Shown here: positions 51,895 to 60,711 of the stretch, one piece after another
Layout: the number at the start of each line of letters is the position of its first letter
Numbering within the stretch: position 1 is the first letter of the stretch
Assembly: GCF_901686465.1 (NCBI RefSeq)
Contig: NZ_LR594487.1
Span: 2,198,950-2,262,949, forward strand
Direction of reading: 5' to 3'
From: Halorubrum sp. DM2
GTDB lineage: Archaea > Halobacteriota > Halobacteria > Halobacteriales > Haloferacaceae
DNA length: 64,000 nt
The notes under the pieces: model-generated
The model's input: the letters and a program-made list of their open reading frames with translations, nothing else
What the model was told of the DNA's origin: nothing
Databases searched by the model: none
Translations under genes and position numbers: made by a program

Positions 51895-53367
51895 ATGACA
51901 GCCGAACGAGTATCCACTGGCATCAGCGGTCTGGATGAGATTCTCGACGGGGGACTTATTCAGGGTCGAAACGTTCTGATGCGTGGGTCGCCGGGAGCAG
52001 GGAAGACAATTCTTGGATTACACTTCCTCTCGGCGGGGATCGATGCCGGAGAGTCGGCGCTGTACGTCAATATGGGTGAGCCGCAGGCGTACGTGGAAGA
52101 AGCAGCCGATGCGTTCGGCTTGAACACCGATCAGATACAGTTCCATAACCTCTCGCCGACTCAAGAGCAGTTCTCAAAGCGCAACTCCTACAGCGTCTTC
52201 GAGTCAGCAGAGGTCGAACAGCCGGGATTCATCGCGGCGCTACGCGAACAGATCGACAAAATCGAACCAGACCGTGTCTTGCTCGATCCGATCACGGAAT
52301 TTCGGTACCTCGCCGGCGATAAACGGCAGTTCCGCTCGGGTATTCTCGGCCTCCTCGACTATCTCAAAGAGATGGACGCAACGGTGATGCTCACCTCACA
52401 GGCCGGGGGGACGGTCACCGATGACGATCTGCAGTTCCTCGTCGACGCCGTCGTCTCACTCGACGTAACCCCCGAGAGCAGAGTCGTCCACGTCTCCAAG
52501 TTCCGGGGGTCGTCGTTCCGGCGAGGGAACCACTTCTACGACATCACCGACGAGGGGTTGACCGTTTGGCCGACGCTCGTTCCCGGCGAACAACAGCGGG
52601 AGGTCGAACCGGGGACGCTCTCTTCGGGCGTGGCAGGACTCGACGAGTTACTTCACGGTGGCTTAGACCAGGGAACAGTCACGATATTCAGTGGTCCGAC
52701 GGGCGTCGGCAAGACGACGACCGGGCTCCAGTTTCTCTCACAGGCGGCTCTCGAGGGTAAACAAAGCGTCCTGTTCCAGTTCGAGGAGGCGGAGCGAACC
52801 ATGCGGAAGCGGGCCGATGCGATCAGCCTCCCGCTACAGGCTGCGCTGGACAGCGGAAATATGTCGATCGTCGAGATCGCTCCGGAGGAGTACACCGTCG
52901 GACAGTTCGAGCACCTCGTCCGCGAGGCGGTCGAGGACGGTACCGAAGTGATGATGATCGACGGGTCGCAGGGGTTCCAAGAGAACCTCCGAGGACTCGA
53001 CAACACGACGGGTGCCCTGTTGCGGATCGGTCGGTTTCTGCGGGCCGCTGGCGTCTCCACGATCCTGATCAACGAGGTCCACAACATCACCGGGAACTTC
53101 CATGCGACCGAAGAACGGACGAGTAATCTCGCGGACAACATCGTCTTTCTGCGCCACGTCGAGTATCGCGGAGAGATGCGGAAGGTCATCGGGACGCTCA
53201 AAATGCGGACGAGCGATTTCGAACGCGGCCTCCGAGAACTCGAGATCACGGCGGACGGGATCCGCGTCGGCGAACCGCTCCCACAACTCCGAGGCATTCT
53301 CACCGGAACTCCGGAGTGGGACGATAACGACGGCGGAGAAGAGACCGGTAGCAGCGAAGGTAAGTAG
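51895..53367 (+). CDS. KaiC-like tandem RecA ATPase
   Basis: This 490-residue protein is two KaiC domains. The first has STGISGLDEILDGGLIQGRN and Walker A GSPGAGKT (31-38); the second has Walker A GPTGVGKT (267-274) and VLFQFEEAERTMRKRADAIS. LLDPITEFRYLAGDKRQFRS and MMIDGSQGFQENLRGLDN provide Walker B regions. KaiC homologs are the clock ATPase/kinase of cyanobacteria; archaeal forms are generally linked to signalling rather than a true clock. The next two genes on the same strand are histidine kinases, 57 bp and 4-bp overlap apart. Codons are less G/C-rich than in neighbours, suggesting acquisition. Confidence 0.93.
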   Translation: MTAERVSTGISGLDEILDGGLIQGRNVLMRGSPGAGKTILGLHFLSAGIDAGESALYVNMGEPQAYVEEAADAFGLNTDQIQFHNLSPTQEQFSKRNSYSVFESAEVEQPGFIAALREQIDKIEPDRVLLDPITEFRYLAGDKRQFRSGILGLLDYLKEMDATVMLTSQAGGTVTDDDLQFLVDAVVSLDVTPESRVVHVSKFRGSSFRRGNHFYDITDEGLTVWPTLVPGEQQREVEPGTLSSGVAGLDELLHGGLDQGTVTIFSGPTGVGKTTTGLQFLSQAALEGKQSVLFQFEEAERTMRKRADAISLPLQAALDSGNMSIVEIAPEEYTVGQFEHLVREAVEDGTEVMMIDGSQGFQENLRGLDNTTGALLRIGRFLRAAGVSTILINEVHNITGNFHATEERTSNLADNIVFLRHVEYRGEMRKVIGTLKMRTSDFERGLRELEITADGIRVGEPLPQLRGILTGTPEWDDNDGGEETGSSEGK

Positions 53368-53424
53368 CGTCGGACCAAAGCGAATCGACGAGTGTCGTAG
53401 TCGTCGACCCCGACCAGTAACCTC

Positions 53425-54600
53425 ATGACTGATCAGGCCTCAGATCGGAGGACGACAGACGAGACCCGACGCGTTCTGATCTTGGTCGCCGACGAGGGAA
53501 ATCGGCGCGTACTTGAATCGTGGGTGAACGGACATAATCGATACACGCTCGCTGAAGCCACGGATATCGCCGAGGCCGCGTTCGACTGCTGTCTGTTCGA
53601 CACGCGACAATTGGGCGAAAAGCGGTCCGAACTCCTGAAGCGGAAGGAAAGCGAGGAGATCATTCTCCCGTATCTCCTGTTGGTCCCGGAACCGAGACAC
53701 CGGGAGATCCACGACCGGCTCCGAGACGAACACCCGGAACTGTGGGACGCGATCGACGGGGTGATCGATATGCCGCTCACGGAGCATCGACTCGGCGAGC
53801 AGTTGGAGACGTTCTTTCGCCTCCGCAATCAGTCGCGTTCAGCGTACACGCAGCGCGAGGAGCTTCGCCGGGTCCGAGACCAGCTCGACGTGCTCAATCG
53901 GGTCCTCCGGCACGACATCCGGAACGATATGAACGTCGTCGTCGCGTGGGGTGAAATGCTCGAAGACGAAGTGACGCCTGCGGGACGAGAGAAGCTCGAC
54001 AGGATCCTTCGGGCGGGGCGACACGTCGTCGAACTCACGAACGTCGCCCGGGATCTCTCGGCACTCACTCACGGCGACGAGACGCCGGACCGCAAGCCGG
54101 TCTCTCTTCGACAGATCCTCACTGCGGAACTCGAAAAGCGCCGAGCGACGTTCTCCGACGCCGAGATTACGATGCCGGAGCCACCCGATCCGGGAACGCA
54201 CGTGCTGGCGAACGAGCTGCTCTCGTCGGTGTTTCGGAACCTCGTCAATAACGCCGTCCAGCACAACCGTACCGCTCACCCGAAGGTGATGATCACCGTC
54301 GAGGACGACGCCGAGTCGGTCCGAGTCAGCGTGGCCGACAACGGGCCGGGCATTCCGGATGACGTAAAAGCGGATCTGTTCGGAGCGGGTGAGAAAGGGC
54401 TGGAAAGCGGCGGGACCGGGATGGGCCTGTTTCTCGTCGACAGTCTCGTCGAGGGTTACGGCGGGGACGTCTGGATCGAGGACAGAGCGGAGAGCGAATC
54501 GTTTGGTGGGCTCGACGAGGCGGATCAGACCGGCGCGGTCTTCGTAGTCGAGCTACCGACGACACAGCGATCAGACAACCGCGAGGAGAGTTCAAAATGA
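53425..54600 (+). CDS. Histidine kinase with pseudo-receiver domain
   Basis: This 391-residue soluble kinase has an N-terminal ~135 residue domain (VLILVADEGNRRVLESWVNG, then EAAFDCCLFDTRQLGEKRSE) that looks like a receiver lacking the normal Asp/Lys set. It is followed by a coiled linker, the H-box RVLRHDIRNDMNVVVAWGEM with His163, N-box FRNLVNNAVQHN, G1 ADNGPGIPDDV and G2 GGTGMGLFLVDSLVEGYGG. The N-terminal domain is homologous to that of the next kinase. The TGA overlaps the next ATG (ATGA). It follows the KaiC gene. Confidence 0.92.
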   Translation: MTDQASDRRTTDETRRVLILVADEGNRRVLESWVNGHNRYTLAEATDIAEAAFDCCLFDTRQLGEKRSELLKRKESEEIILPYLLLVPEPRHREIHDRLRDEHPELWDAIDGVIDMPLTEHRLGEQLETFFRLRNQSRSAYTQREELRRVRDQLDVLNRVLRHDIRNDMNVVVAWGEMLEDEVTPAGREKLDRILRAGRHVVELTNVARDLSALTHGDETPDRKPVSLRQILTAELEKRRATFSDAEITMPEPPDPGTHVLANELLSSVFRNLVNNAVQHNRTAHPKVMITVEDDAESVRVSVADNGPGIPDDVKADLFGAGEKGLESGGTGMGLFLVDSLVEGYGGDVWIEDRAESESFGGLDEADQTGAVFVVELPTTQRSDNREESSK

Positions 54601-56426
54601 ACGGACCGTACCCCACGGACGGATCGGCCGGTAATGACGGTGAAGCGGCGGCACTGCTCCCACTGCTCTCCGAGGAGGGGGATCAACGGCTAGTAGCCGA
54701 GTGGATCGAAGCCCACGACCGCTATACGCTGGTCGATCCGGACCAGCCGGTCGAGACGGCGACGTTCGACTGCTGTATCCTCGACGGAGAGATGCTACGG
54801 GCCCACGCCGAAACGCTCAGAGCTCGGAAGCGCACCGCGGAGCCGGTGTTGTTGCCGTGTCTCCTGCTCGTGCCGGAGGCGGACCTTTCTGTCATCGAAA
54901 CCGACCGCGGGGAGATCGCGGATGGCGTCGTGTTCGAGACCGCGGACGAGGTGGTTTCGATGCCGATCAAAAAGGCCGAACTGGAGTGGCGGATACAGGT
55001 GCTCATCAGATTGCGAACCCAGTCGCAGCGACTCGAAGAACGGACGGAGACGCTGGAGCTGTTCAAACAGGCCGTCGAGGCCTCTGGAAACGCGATCTGG
55101 ATAAGCGACACCGATGGGACGATACAGTATGTCAACCGGGAGTTCGAGTCGGTTACCGGCTATGACCGAGCGGAGGCCATCGGCCAGTCGCCGGACATCC
55201 TCCGATCCGGCGCGATGGGCGATGAGTATTACAGCGACCTCTGGGAGACGATTACCGCGGGTGATACGTGGCGCGAGGAGATAGTTGACCAGCGCAGCGA
55301 CGGCTCGCAGTACGTCGCCGATCAGACGATCGCACCGATCGTCGAGGACGGCGAGGTGAAGGCGTTCGTCGCCGTCCAGACCGACGTTACCGAACGCAAA
55401 GAGCTCGAAGGTCGGCTCTCGTTGTACCGCGATATCATCGAGCGGATCGACGATCCGATCATGATCCAGAATCGCGACGGGGGATTTCGGCTGGTCAACG
55501 ACGCGCTGTGTTCGTTCGCCGGGCTTTCGAAGGAGGAACTACTCAACGATGAAGAGTACGCGTTTATGGATTCGGAAACTGCCACGACGATCGCCCGGCA
55601 GAAACGGCGCGTCATCGAGAGCGAAGAGCCGGTCGAATACAGCGTGGAGCCAACCTTTGAATACAGCGACCGGGAGGCGATCTTCTATACGACACGATAC
55701 CCGTACTACGAGGACGGCGAGCTTGCGGGCACGCTAGCGATCTGCCGGAACGTGACCGATCTCGAAGAACGGACCCGCCAGCTCCACGTGCTCGACAACG
55801 TTCTCCGACACAATATCCGAAATGATCTGAACGTGATCCAAGGGCGGGGCGAACAGCTCAAAGCCGAACTCGAGGGCGAACTTGCGGCCGCTGCTGATTC
55901 CATCGTAGCTCGGGCCAGCGCCTTGTTGAGGACGAGTGAGAAATCGCGGGAGATTACTGCCGTTCTCAGTGAGCCACGCGAGCCGACCCCGATAGATCTC
56001 GGACAGATGGTCCGGGACGTTGCCGACGAGGCGGCCGACGACTGGCCCGACGCGGATATCGACGTTACGGGTCCAACCCAGCTTCTCGTCTCTGCGACCG
56101 GATCGATCGAGACCGCACTCGAAGAGCTATTCACAAACGCGGTGATCCACAATGACCGAGAAGAACCCCGCGTGCGCGTCGAACTCGCCGTCAATGAATC
56201 GTGGGGCACCCTCAGCGTGCGGGACGACGGACCGGGCATTCCGGAGTTCGATAGAGACGTTCTCGAGTCGGGCGAGGCTATCGAGACGCTCTCACACGGC
56301 AGCGGACTGGGGCTGTGGGTGGTGTACTGGACGATCAACCACTCCGAAGGTGATATTCGCGTCGAAGACCGCGAGCCACGTGGCACCGAGATCTCCATTC
56401 GGCTTCCGCTGGCAACCGACAGGTAG
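54597..56426 (+). CDS. PAS-domain histidine kinase with pseudo-receiver domain
   Basis: This 609-residue soluble kinase has the same N-terminal domain as its neighbour (RLVAEWIEAHDRYTLVDPDQ, then TATFDCCILDGEMLRAHAET). A PAS domain (about 160-270, NAIWISDTDGTIQYVNREFE) and a second PAS (about 275-395, IIERIDDPIMIQNRDGGFRL) follow. The core has the H-box NVLRHNIRNDLNVIQGRGEQ with His405, N-box EELFTNAVIHND, G1 RDDGPGIPEFDR and a shortened G2 HGSGLGLWVVYWTINHSEGD. It is translationally coupled to the previous kinase by ATGA. No response regulator is present, so phosphate would go elsewhere or the KaiC-like protein is the partner. Confidence 0.92.
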   Translation: MNGPYPTDGSAGNDGEAAALLPLLSEEGDQRLVAEWIEAHDRYTLVDPDQPVETATFDCCILDGEMLRAHAETLRARKRTAEPVLLPCLLLVPEADLSVIETDRGEIADGVVFETADEVVSMPIKKAELEWRIQVLIRLRTQSQRLEERTETLELFKQAVEASGNAIWISDTDGTIQYVNREFESVTGYDRAEAIGQSPDILRSGAMGDEYYSDLWETITAGDTWREEIVDQRSDGSQYVADQTIAPIVEDGEVKAFVAVQTDVTERKELEGRLSLYRDIIERIDDPIMIQNRDGGFRLVNDALCSFAGLSKEELLNDEEYAFMDSETATTIARQKRRVIESEEPVEYSVEPTFEYSDREAIFYTTRYPYYEDGELAGTLAICRNVTDLEERTRQLHVLDNVLRHNIRNDLNVIQGRGEQLKAELEGELAAAADSIVARASALLRTSEKSREITAVLSEPREPTPIDLGQMVRDVADEAADDWPDADIDVTGPTQLLVSATGSIETALEELFTNAVIHNDREEPRVRVELAVNESWGTLSVRDDGPGIPEFDRDVLESGEAIETLSHGSGLGLWVVYWTINHSEGDIRVEDREPRGTEISIRLPLATDR

Positions 56427-56519
56427 CGGTCTAGTTATATACAAAACCGGCCAGAACGGAGCGGTCCGGTCGCTCGCTAGTTCCCCGCGACTCAACCTCC
56501 GCGTGCTGCGTTTTCGCTT

Positions 56520-57251
56520 TCAAACCGCGTAGGCGCGAGCGGCCGCGACGAGCGCCTTCCGGTAGTCGCTCTCCGAGGGGTCGTGGGCCAGATCGAGGAA
56601 CCGCTCTTTGAACGCCGCCACGTCGACGGCGTCGGTGTCGCTGCCGGCCGCCCGCGCGAGGTCGTAGATCCGGTGATCGGGGCCGGCGATGTCGTGACGC
56701 TCGATCAGCGCCAGCGCGAACGCGGCGTTGACGGCCGTGATCTCCGGGTCGGCCCCGGCCGTCACCGGCGGCGAGCCGGTGCGCGACATGTCGGGCCGGT
56801 CCGCGACGGCGGCCGCCAGCGTCGATTCGAGGAACCCGAGGAGCTTGTCCGCGGGAGCGACGGAGAGCGTGATGTCGTCCGCGTAGATGTCTTTCATGTG
56901 GTTCGCGATCTGGTAACAGTGCGCGAGCTTGCGGCGCTCGACCTTCTCGCCGGAGAGCCCGAGGTACAGCGCCTCCTCGGTCGACTGGAGGTGCGAGGGG
57001 TGTCCCTCCTCGTAGCGGGCCATGTGCGCCAGCTCGTGGATCGCCAGTTCGCGCGCCATCGCGCTCGTGGCGGCTCGCCGCGAGACGTTCAGGACGTGGT
57101 GGTCGTCGTAGTGACCGGCCCAGGTCCGCTCGTCGGGGTCGTCGCGGACCACGACGCGGACCGGCGCTTCGACGGACCGCTCGGTCTCGAACAGATCTGC
57201 GGCACCGAGAAACGGATCGGGGGGAACGTCCCCCTGTACGCGAAGATCCAT
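56520..57251 (-). CDS. Metalloprotease-like protein with HExxH motif (DUF5781-like)
   Basis: This 243-residue soluble protein has AMARELAIHELAHMARYEEG, a zinc-type HELAH motif, near residue 70, followed by HPSHLQSTEEALYLGLSGEK. It resembles the haloarchaeal DUF5781 group, which I recall only as a domain of unknown function. A catalytic protease would need a third ligand; HLQSTEE about 20 residues later is a possible source. No signal peptide, so it is cytoplasmic. It lies convergent to the kinase operon. Confidence 0.8.
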   Translation of the reverse strand: MDLRVQGDVPPDPFLGAADLFETERSVEAPVRVVVRDDPDERTWAGHYDDHHVLNVSRRAATSAMARELAIHELAHMARYEEGHPSHLQSTEEALYLGLSGEKVERRKLAHCYQIANHMKDIYADDITLSVAPADKLLGFLESTLAAAVADRPDMSRTGSPPVTAGADPEITAVNAAFALALIERHDIAGPDHRIYDLARAAGSDTDAVDVAAFKERFLDLAHDPSESDYRKALVAAARAYAV

Positions 57252-57380
57252 GCTTACAGTTCACACGGGAGCGGACGGTAAGTCTCTTGCGCTCGTGGAA
57301 CCTCGGCTCGTCGGTCCGACGGCGATCGGGGAGCGTCGACGCGCTGACGCCCCGACGCGTCGGCCTCCCGGTCGGGTCGG

Positions 57381-58109
57381 CTACGGCGTTCGGTTCCGAA
57401 CCGCGCCGACGACGAGGTAGACGACCGGCGTGTCGAGGACGGCGATCCCGAGCTTGAGGAGGTACTGTCCGATCCCGAGCGCGAGGAGGACGCTCCCGGG
57501 GAGCGGGGAGCCGACGCCGAGCAGGATCGGGGCGGCGTAGAAGGCGACGCCGACGAAGATGACCGTGTCGATCGCCTGACTCGTCGCCGTCGAGGCGAGG
57601 TTACGGAGCCACAGCATCCCCTCGCCGGTGCGGTCGCGGATCGCGTGGAAGACGAACACGTCCCAGTTCTGGCTGACGACGTACGCCAGCAGGCTGCCGA
57701 CGACGACGTTCGCCGCCGGTCCGAGCGCGGTCTGGAAGGCGGCCGACACCTCGGGGTCGACCCCGGGCGCTGCGAGCGTCGACCACACTAACGCGAGCAC
57801 GAGGAAGTTCGCGAGGAACGCCACGTTCACGACGACCTGCGTGGCCCGCCGGCCGTACAGCTCCGCGTAGCAGTCCGACGCGAGGAACGTCAGCGCGTAC
57901 GCGAGCGCGGCTCCCGGCAGGGTGATCTCCGGGCCGACGACCGGCAGCGCGACCGGGAGCGGTAAGGCGAGTACCTTCGCCGCGGTGAGCTGCGAGGTCG
58001 CGAGCGCCACCGTGAACAGCGTGATCAGCCCGACCGCCGCGACCGCCGACCGGTCGAACGGGTCGGTTCGGAAGGGACCGCCCTCGCCGCCCGCGGTTCG
58101 GCTACTCAT
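57381..58109 (-). CDS. yhhQ: Queuosine precursor transporter (YhhQ family)
   Basis: This 242-residue membrane protein with about six segments matches the YhhQ family: LTFLASDCYAELYGRRATQV (conserved ASDxxxExYGRR), SLLAYVVSQNWDVFVFHAIR and NLASTATSQAIDTVIFVGVA. In bacteria YhhQ imports preQ0/preQ1; in archaea the preQ0 moiety supplies archaeosine in tRNA. The ATG at 58109 overlaps the stop of the ribbon-helix-helix gene by 8 bp. The substrate is a family inference. Confidence 0.92.
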   Translation of the reverse strand: MSSRTAGGEGGPFRTDPFDRSAVAAVGLITLFTVALATSQLTAAKVLALPLPVALPVVGPEITLPGAALAYALTFLASDCYAELYGRRATQVVVNVAFLANFLVLALVWSTLAAPGVDPEVSAAFQTALGPAANVVVGSLLAYVVSQNWDVFVFHAIRDRTGEGMLWLRNLASTATSQAIDTVIFVGVAFYAAPILLGVGSPLPGSVLLALGIGQYLLKLGIAVLDTPVVYLVVGAVRNRTP

Positions 58110-58344
58110 CGGCGTCCTCCGCGGTCCGTCCGCCCTCCGTCCCCTCGTCGCTCCCCCTCGTCGCCCCGTCGTCGCCGTCTCCCAACCGGTCGTGGCGGGC
58201 GTCGATCTCGTCGAGCAGGTCGAGGTTCTTGCGGATCGACGCGCGCACCGCGTCGCTTCGGTTCACGAACTTCCCGTCGTCACCGACGTGCTCGTCGAGG
58301 TCGGCGAGCAGCTCCGCCGGGATCTCGACGCTTATCTTCGGCAT
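58102..58344 (-). CDS. Ribbon-helix-helix (CopG-type) protein
   Basis: This 80-residue protein has MPKISVEIPAELLADLDEHV and FVNRSDAVRASIRKNLDLLD, the RHH DNA-binding signature, followed by an Asp/Gly/Glu tail. It overlaps the YhhQ gene by 8 bp, so both are coexpressed. It is divergent from bioY with about 150 bp between starts. It may regulate its own operon or bioY; the latter has a separate BirA-like operator. Confidence 0.88.
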   Translation of the reverse strand: MPKISVEIPAELLADLDEHVGDDGKFVNRSDAVRASIRKNLDLLDEIDARHDRLGDGDDGATRGSDEGTEGGRTAEDADE

Positions 58345-58450
58345 ACTCGCGTCGTGAACGTCGCGCGGCTATGAACGTTATTATCTGAGGATTATCGAGA
58401 GAGTATCGTGGTGTTCGAGCGGGGATCTCCCCTTTCCCCGCGACCGACTC

Positions 58451-58478
58451 GTAAACCACCACGTTCAAGTAGGTTTAC
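58451..58478 (+). promoter_or_regulatory. BirA-like biotin operator
   Basis: GTAAACC (58451-58457), 14-bp spacer, GGTTTAC (58472-58478). These are perfect 7-bp inverted arms. The established BirA operator of bacteria and some archaea is TTGTAAACC, about 14-16 bp, GGTTTACAA, so the seven inner bases of each arm match. The site ends 14 bp before the bioY ATG at 58493, where binding would block the promoter or start site. The sequence match is direct; the regulator BirA is outside the window. Confidence 0.8.
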
Positions 58479-58492
58479 CAGACTGTTCACCC

Positions 58493-59074
58493 ATGGCAAC
58501 GAACACGGAGTCCGTCGACCTCGTCGGCGACGAGGCGGCGACGAACCTCGCGCGCGCCGCGTTGTTCGCGGCGCTCGTGGGCGCGTTCGCGTACGTATCG
58601 TTCCCGTTCCCGCTGTCGCCCGCTCCGGTGACGCTACAGGTGCTCGGCGTCTTCCTCGCCGGGATCTTCCTCGGTCCCCTGTGGGGCGGCCTCGCGCTCG
58701 TCTTATACCTCCTCGCGGGCGCGCTCGGCGCGCCGGTGTTCGCCGGCGGCTCCGCCGGGTTCGCGGCGCTCGTCGGAGACAGCGCGGGCTACCTCTGGTC
58801 GTACCCGATCGCGGCCGCGCTCGTCGGCGGGATCGTCCACCGCGGAATCGCGCTCCGCGACCTCAACGCCGTCCGGCTCCCGACGCTCGTCGGCGCGACG
58901 GTCGTCGGCACGCTCGTCATCTACGCGCTCGGCGTCGTCGGGCTGGTCCTCTCGCTCGACCTCGCGCTCGGCGAGGCGGTCATTCAGGGCGCGGTGGTGT
59001 TCCTGCCGGCGGAAGCCGCGAAGATCGCCGCGGCGGTCGGGATCGTCCGGTCCGACGCGATCACCGCGGCCTGA
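58493..59074 (+). CDS. bioY: Biotin ECF transporter S component BioY
   Basis: This 193-residue substrate-binding membrane subunit (S component) of the biotin importer shows about six hydrophobic segments. Motifs are FPLSPAPVTLQVLGVFLAG, LGPLWGGLALVLYLLAGALG and PVFAGGSAGFAALVGDSAGY, the latter the conserved BioY biotin-site region. It is followed 4 bp later by the ATPase and T component genes, so a complete bioYMN operon is present. Haloarchaea are commonly biotin auxotrophs and import it. A BirA-like operator lies immediately upstream. Confidence 0.96.
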   Translation: MATNTESVDLVGDEAATNLARAALFAALVGAFAYVSFPFPLSPAPVTLQVLGVFLAGIFLGPLWGGLALVLYLLAGALGAPVFAGGSAGFAALVGDSAGYLWSYPIAAALVGGIVHRGIALRDLNAVRLPTLVGATVVGTLVIYALGVVGLVLSLDLALGEAVIQGAVVFLPAEAAKIAAAVGIVRSDAITAA

Positions 59075-59078
59075 CGCC

Positions 59079-59897
59079 GTGATCGACGTCGCCGGCGTCA
59101 CCGTTCGATACGGCGGAGCGGGCCGGGGCGACGGAGCCGACGAGGGCGACGGAGCCGACGAGGGCGTCGTCGCCGTCGACGACGTCTCGCTGTCGATCCC
59201 GGACGGCGAGTTCGCCGTGATCGCGGGGGCGAACGGCTCCGGAAAGACGACGCTCGTCCGCACGTTCAATGGGCTTGTCGACCCCGACGAGGGCGCGGTT
59301 GCGGTCGACGGCACGCCCGTCGCGGACGATCCCCTCGCAGCCCGGACCGCCGTCGGGATGGTGTTTCAGGACCCCCGCGACCAGCTGGTGGCCGCCACCG
59401 TCGGCGGCGATGTCGCGTTCGGCCCGGAGAACCTCGGCCTGTCGCACGAGGCAATCGACCGCCGCGTCGACGCCGCGCTCGACGCCGTGAACATGGCGGG
59501 CCGCGAGGACGACCGGATCGAGTCGCTGTCTGGAGGCGAGCGCGAGCGCGTCGCCGTCGCGGGCGCGCTTGCGATGGAGCCGGACCACCTCGTCCTCGAC
59601 GAGCCGTTCACCGGGCTCGACGACCCGGCCCGGCGGTCCGTCCTGAATCGAATCCGGGAACTCCACGCCGCCGGGGTCGGCGTGGTCGTCGTCACACACG
59701 ACTTGCGCGACGTGTTCGCGCTCGCGGACCGCGTCGTCGGCCTCGCGGACGGGCGGATCGCCGTCGATGCGCCTCCTGAACGCGCGGTCGACGACCTCCC
59801 CGGACTCGACGTCCGGGTCCCGGCCGCCTTCGAAGAAGGAGACGACCCGCGATCGACGGGAACGGACCCGTCGCCGACGAGGACGGGCCCGCCGTGA
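59079..59897 (+). CDS. bioM: Biotin ECF transporter ATPase (BioM)
   Basis: This 272-residue ATPase starts at a GTG just after the bioY stop. Walker A is GANGSGKTTLVR, the Q-loop is MVFQDPRDQLVAATVGGDVA, the signature is SLSGGERERVAVAGALAM and Walker B LVLDEPFTGLDD, followed by VVVVTHDLRDVFALADRVVG. A tandem 18-bp duplication (59127-59162) adds GDGADE repeats near the N-terminus, apparently harmless. It overlaps bioN by 4 bp. It would energise transport with BioN. Confidence 0.95.
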   Translation: MIDVAGVTVRYGGAGRGDGADEGDGADEGVVAVDDVSLSIPDGEFAVIAGANGSGKTTLVRTFNGLVDPDEGAVAVDGTPVADDPLAARTAVGMVFQDPRDQLVAATVGGDVAFGPENLGLSHEAIDRRVDAALDAVNMAGREDDRIESLSGGERERVAVAGALAMEPDHLVLDEPFTGLDDPARRSVLNRIRELHAAGVGVVVVTHDLRDVFALADRVVGLADGRIAVDAPPERAVDDLPGLDVRVPAAFEEGDDPRSTGTDPSPTRTGPP

Positions 59898-60607
59898 CCC
59901 TCTCGTACGTCCCCGACGACGCGTTCGCGCACCGGCTCGACCCTCGGTCGAAGCTCCTCGTTCAGGTCGCCTTCGCGGTCGTCGCGTACGCGTACACGAC
60001 GCCCCGGGGGCTCGCCGTTCTCACGGTTGTCGCGGCCGGCTGCCTCGCGCTTGCCGCCGGCGGGGCGCGAGATCTGTGGACGTATCGCTTCGCGCTCCCG
60101 TTCCTGCTCGTCGCGCCCGTCGTCGCGGGCGCGACCCTCGGCGACCCGTGGTTCGACGTCGACGACGCGGCCGCGACCGGGCTGGCGAGCTACCGCGTGC
60201 TGCTGATACTCGTCGTCGCGGCCGCGTACGTGCGGTCGACGCCCGTCCGGGAGTCGCGCGCGGCGGTCCAGCGGACGATACCGGGCAAACCCGGGCAGTT
60301 CCTCGGCGTCGGGGTCGCCCTCGTGTTCCGGTTTCTCCCCCTGCTGAAACGGGACCTGCTGTCCGCGCGCGAGGCGATGCGGGCCCGCGCCGGCGGGGAG
60401 CGACCGGTCCACGAGCGGATGCGGATCGTCGCGGTCGCGGGAATAAATCGGGCGTTCGGACGCGCCGACCGCCTCGGAACGGCACTCGTCGCCCGGTGTT
60501 TCGCGTGGAACCCGACGCTCCCGCGGCTGGCGTTCCGCCGCGTCGACGCCCCGGCGCTGGCGCTCGCGGCCGCCCTGTTCGCGGCCGCGGTCCTGCGGGT
60601 CGCGTGA
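59894..60607 (+). CDS. bioN: Biotin ECF transporter transmembrane T component (BioN)
   Basis: This 237-residue membrane protein has the T-component opening HRLDPRSKLLVQVAFAVVAY, several hydrophobic segments, and two cytoplasmic coupling helices: VALVFRFLPLLKRDLLSARE with AMRARAGGERPVHERM, and RADRLGTALVARCFAWNPTL (ARG-type motif). It overlaps the ATPase gene by 4 bp. The operon is therefore a dedicated group-I ECF biotin importer. Confidence is high from order and motifs. Confidence 0.93.
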   Translation: MTLSYVPDDAFAHRLDPRSKLLVQVAFAVVAYAYTTPRGLAVLTVVAAGCLALAAGGARDLWTYRFALPFLLVAPVVAGATLGDPWFDVDDAAATGLASYRVLLILVVAAAYVRSTPVRESRAAVQRTIPGKPGQFLGVGVALVFRFLPLLKRDLLSAREAMRARAGGERPVHERMRIVAVAGINRAFGRADRLGTALVARCFAWNPTLPRLAFRRVDAPALALAAALFAAAVLRVA

Positions 60608-60711
60608 GTCGACCGCCGTCGCCGACGCGGCGTCCCGAAACCGCGTGAACGAGAGACCACGCTCTCGCGGTTGTGGCAACATTTAACCCGACCCTATCCC
60701 GGTGATCGATC

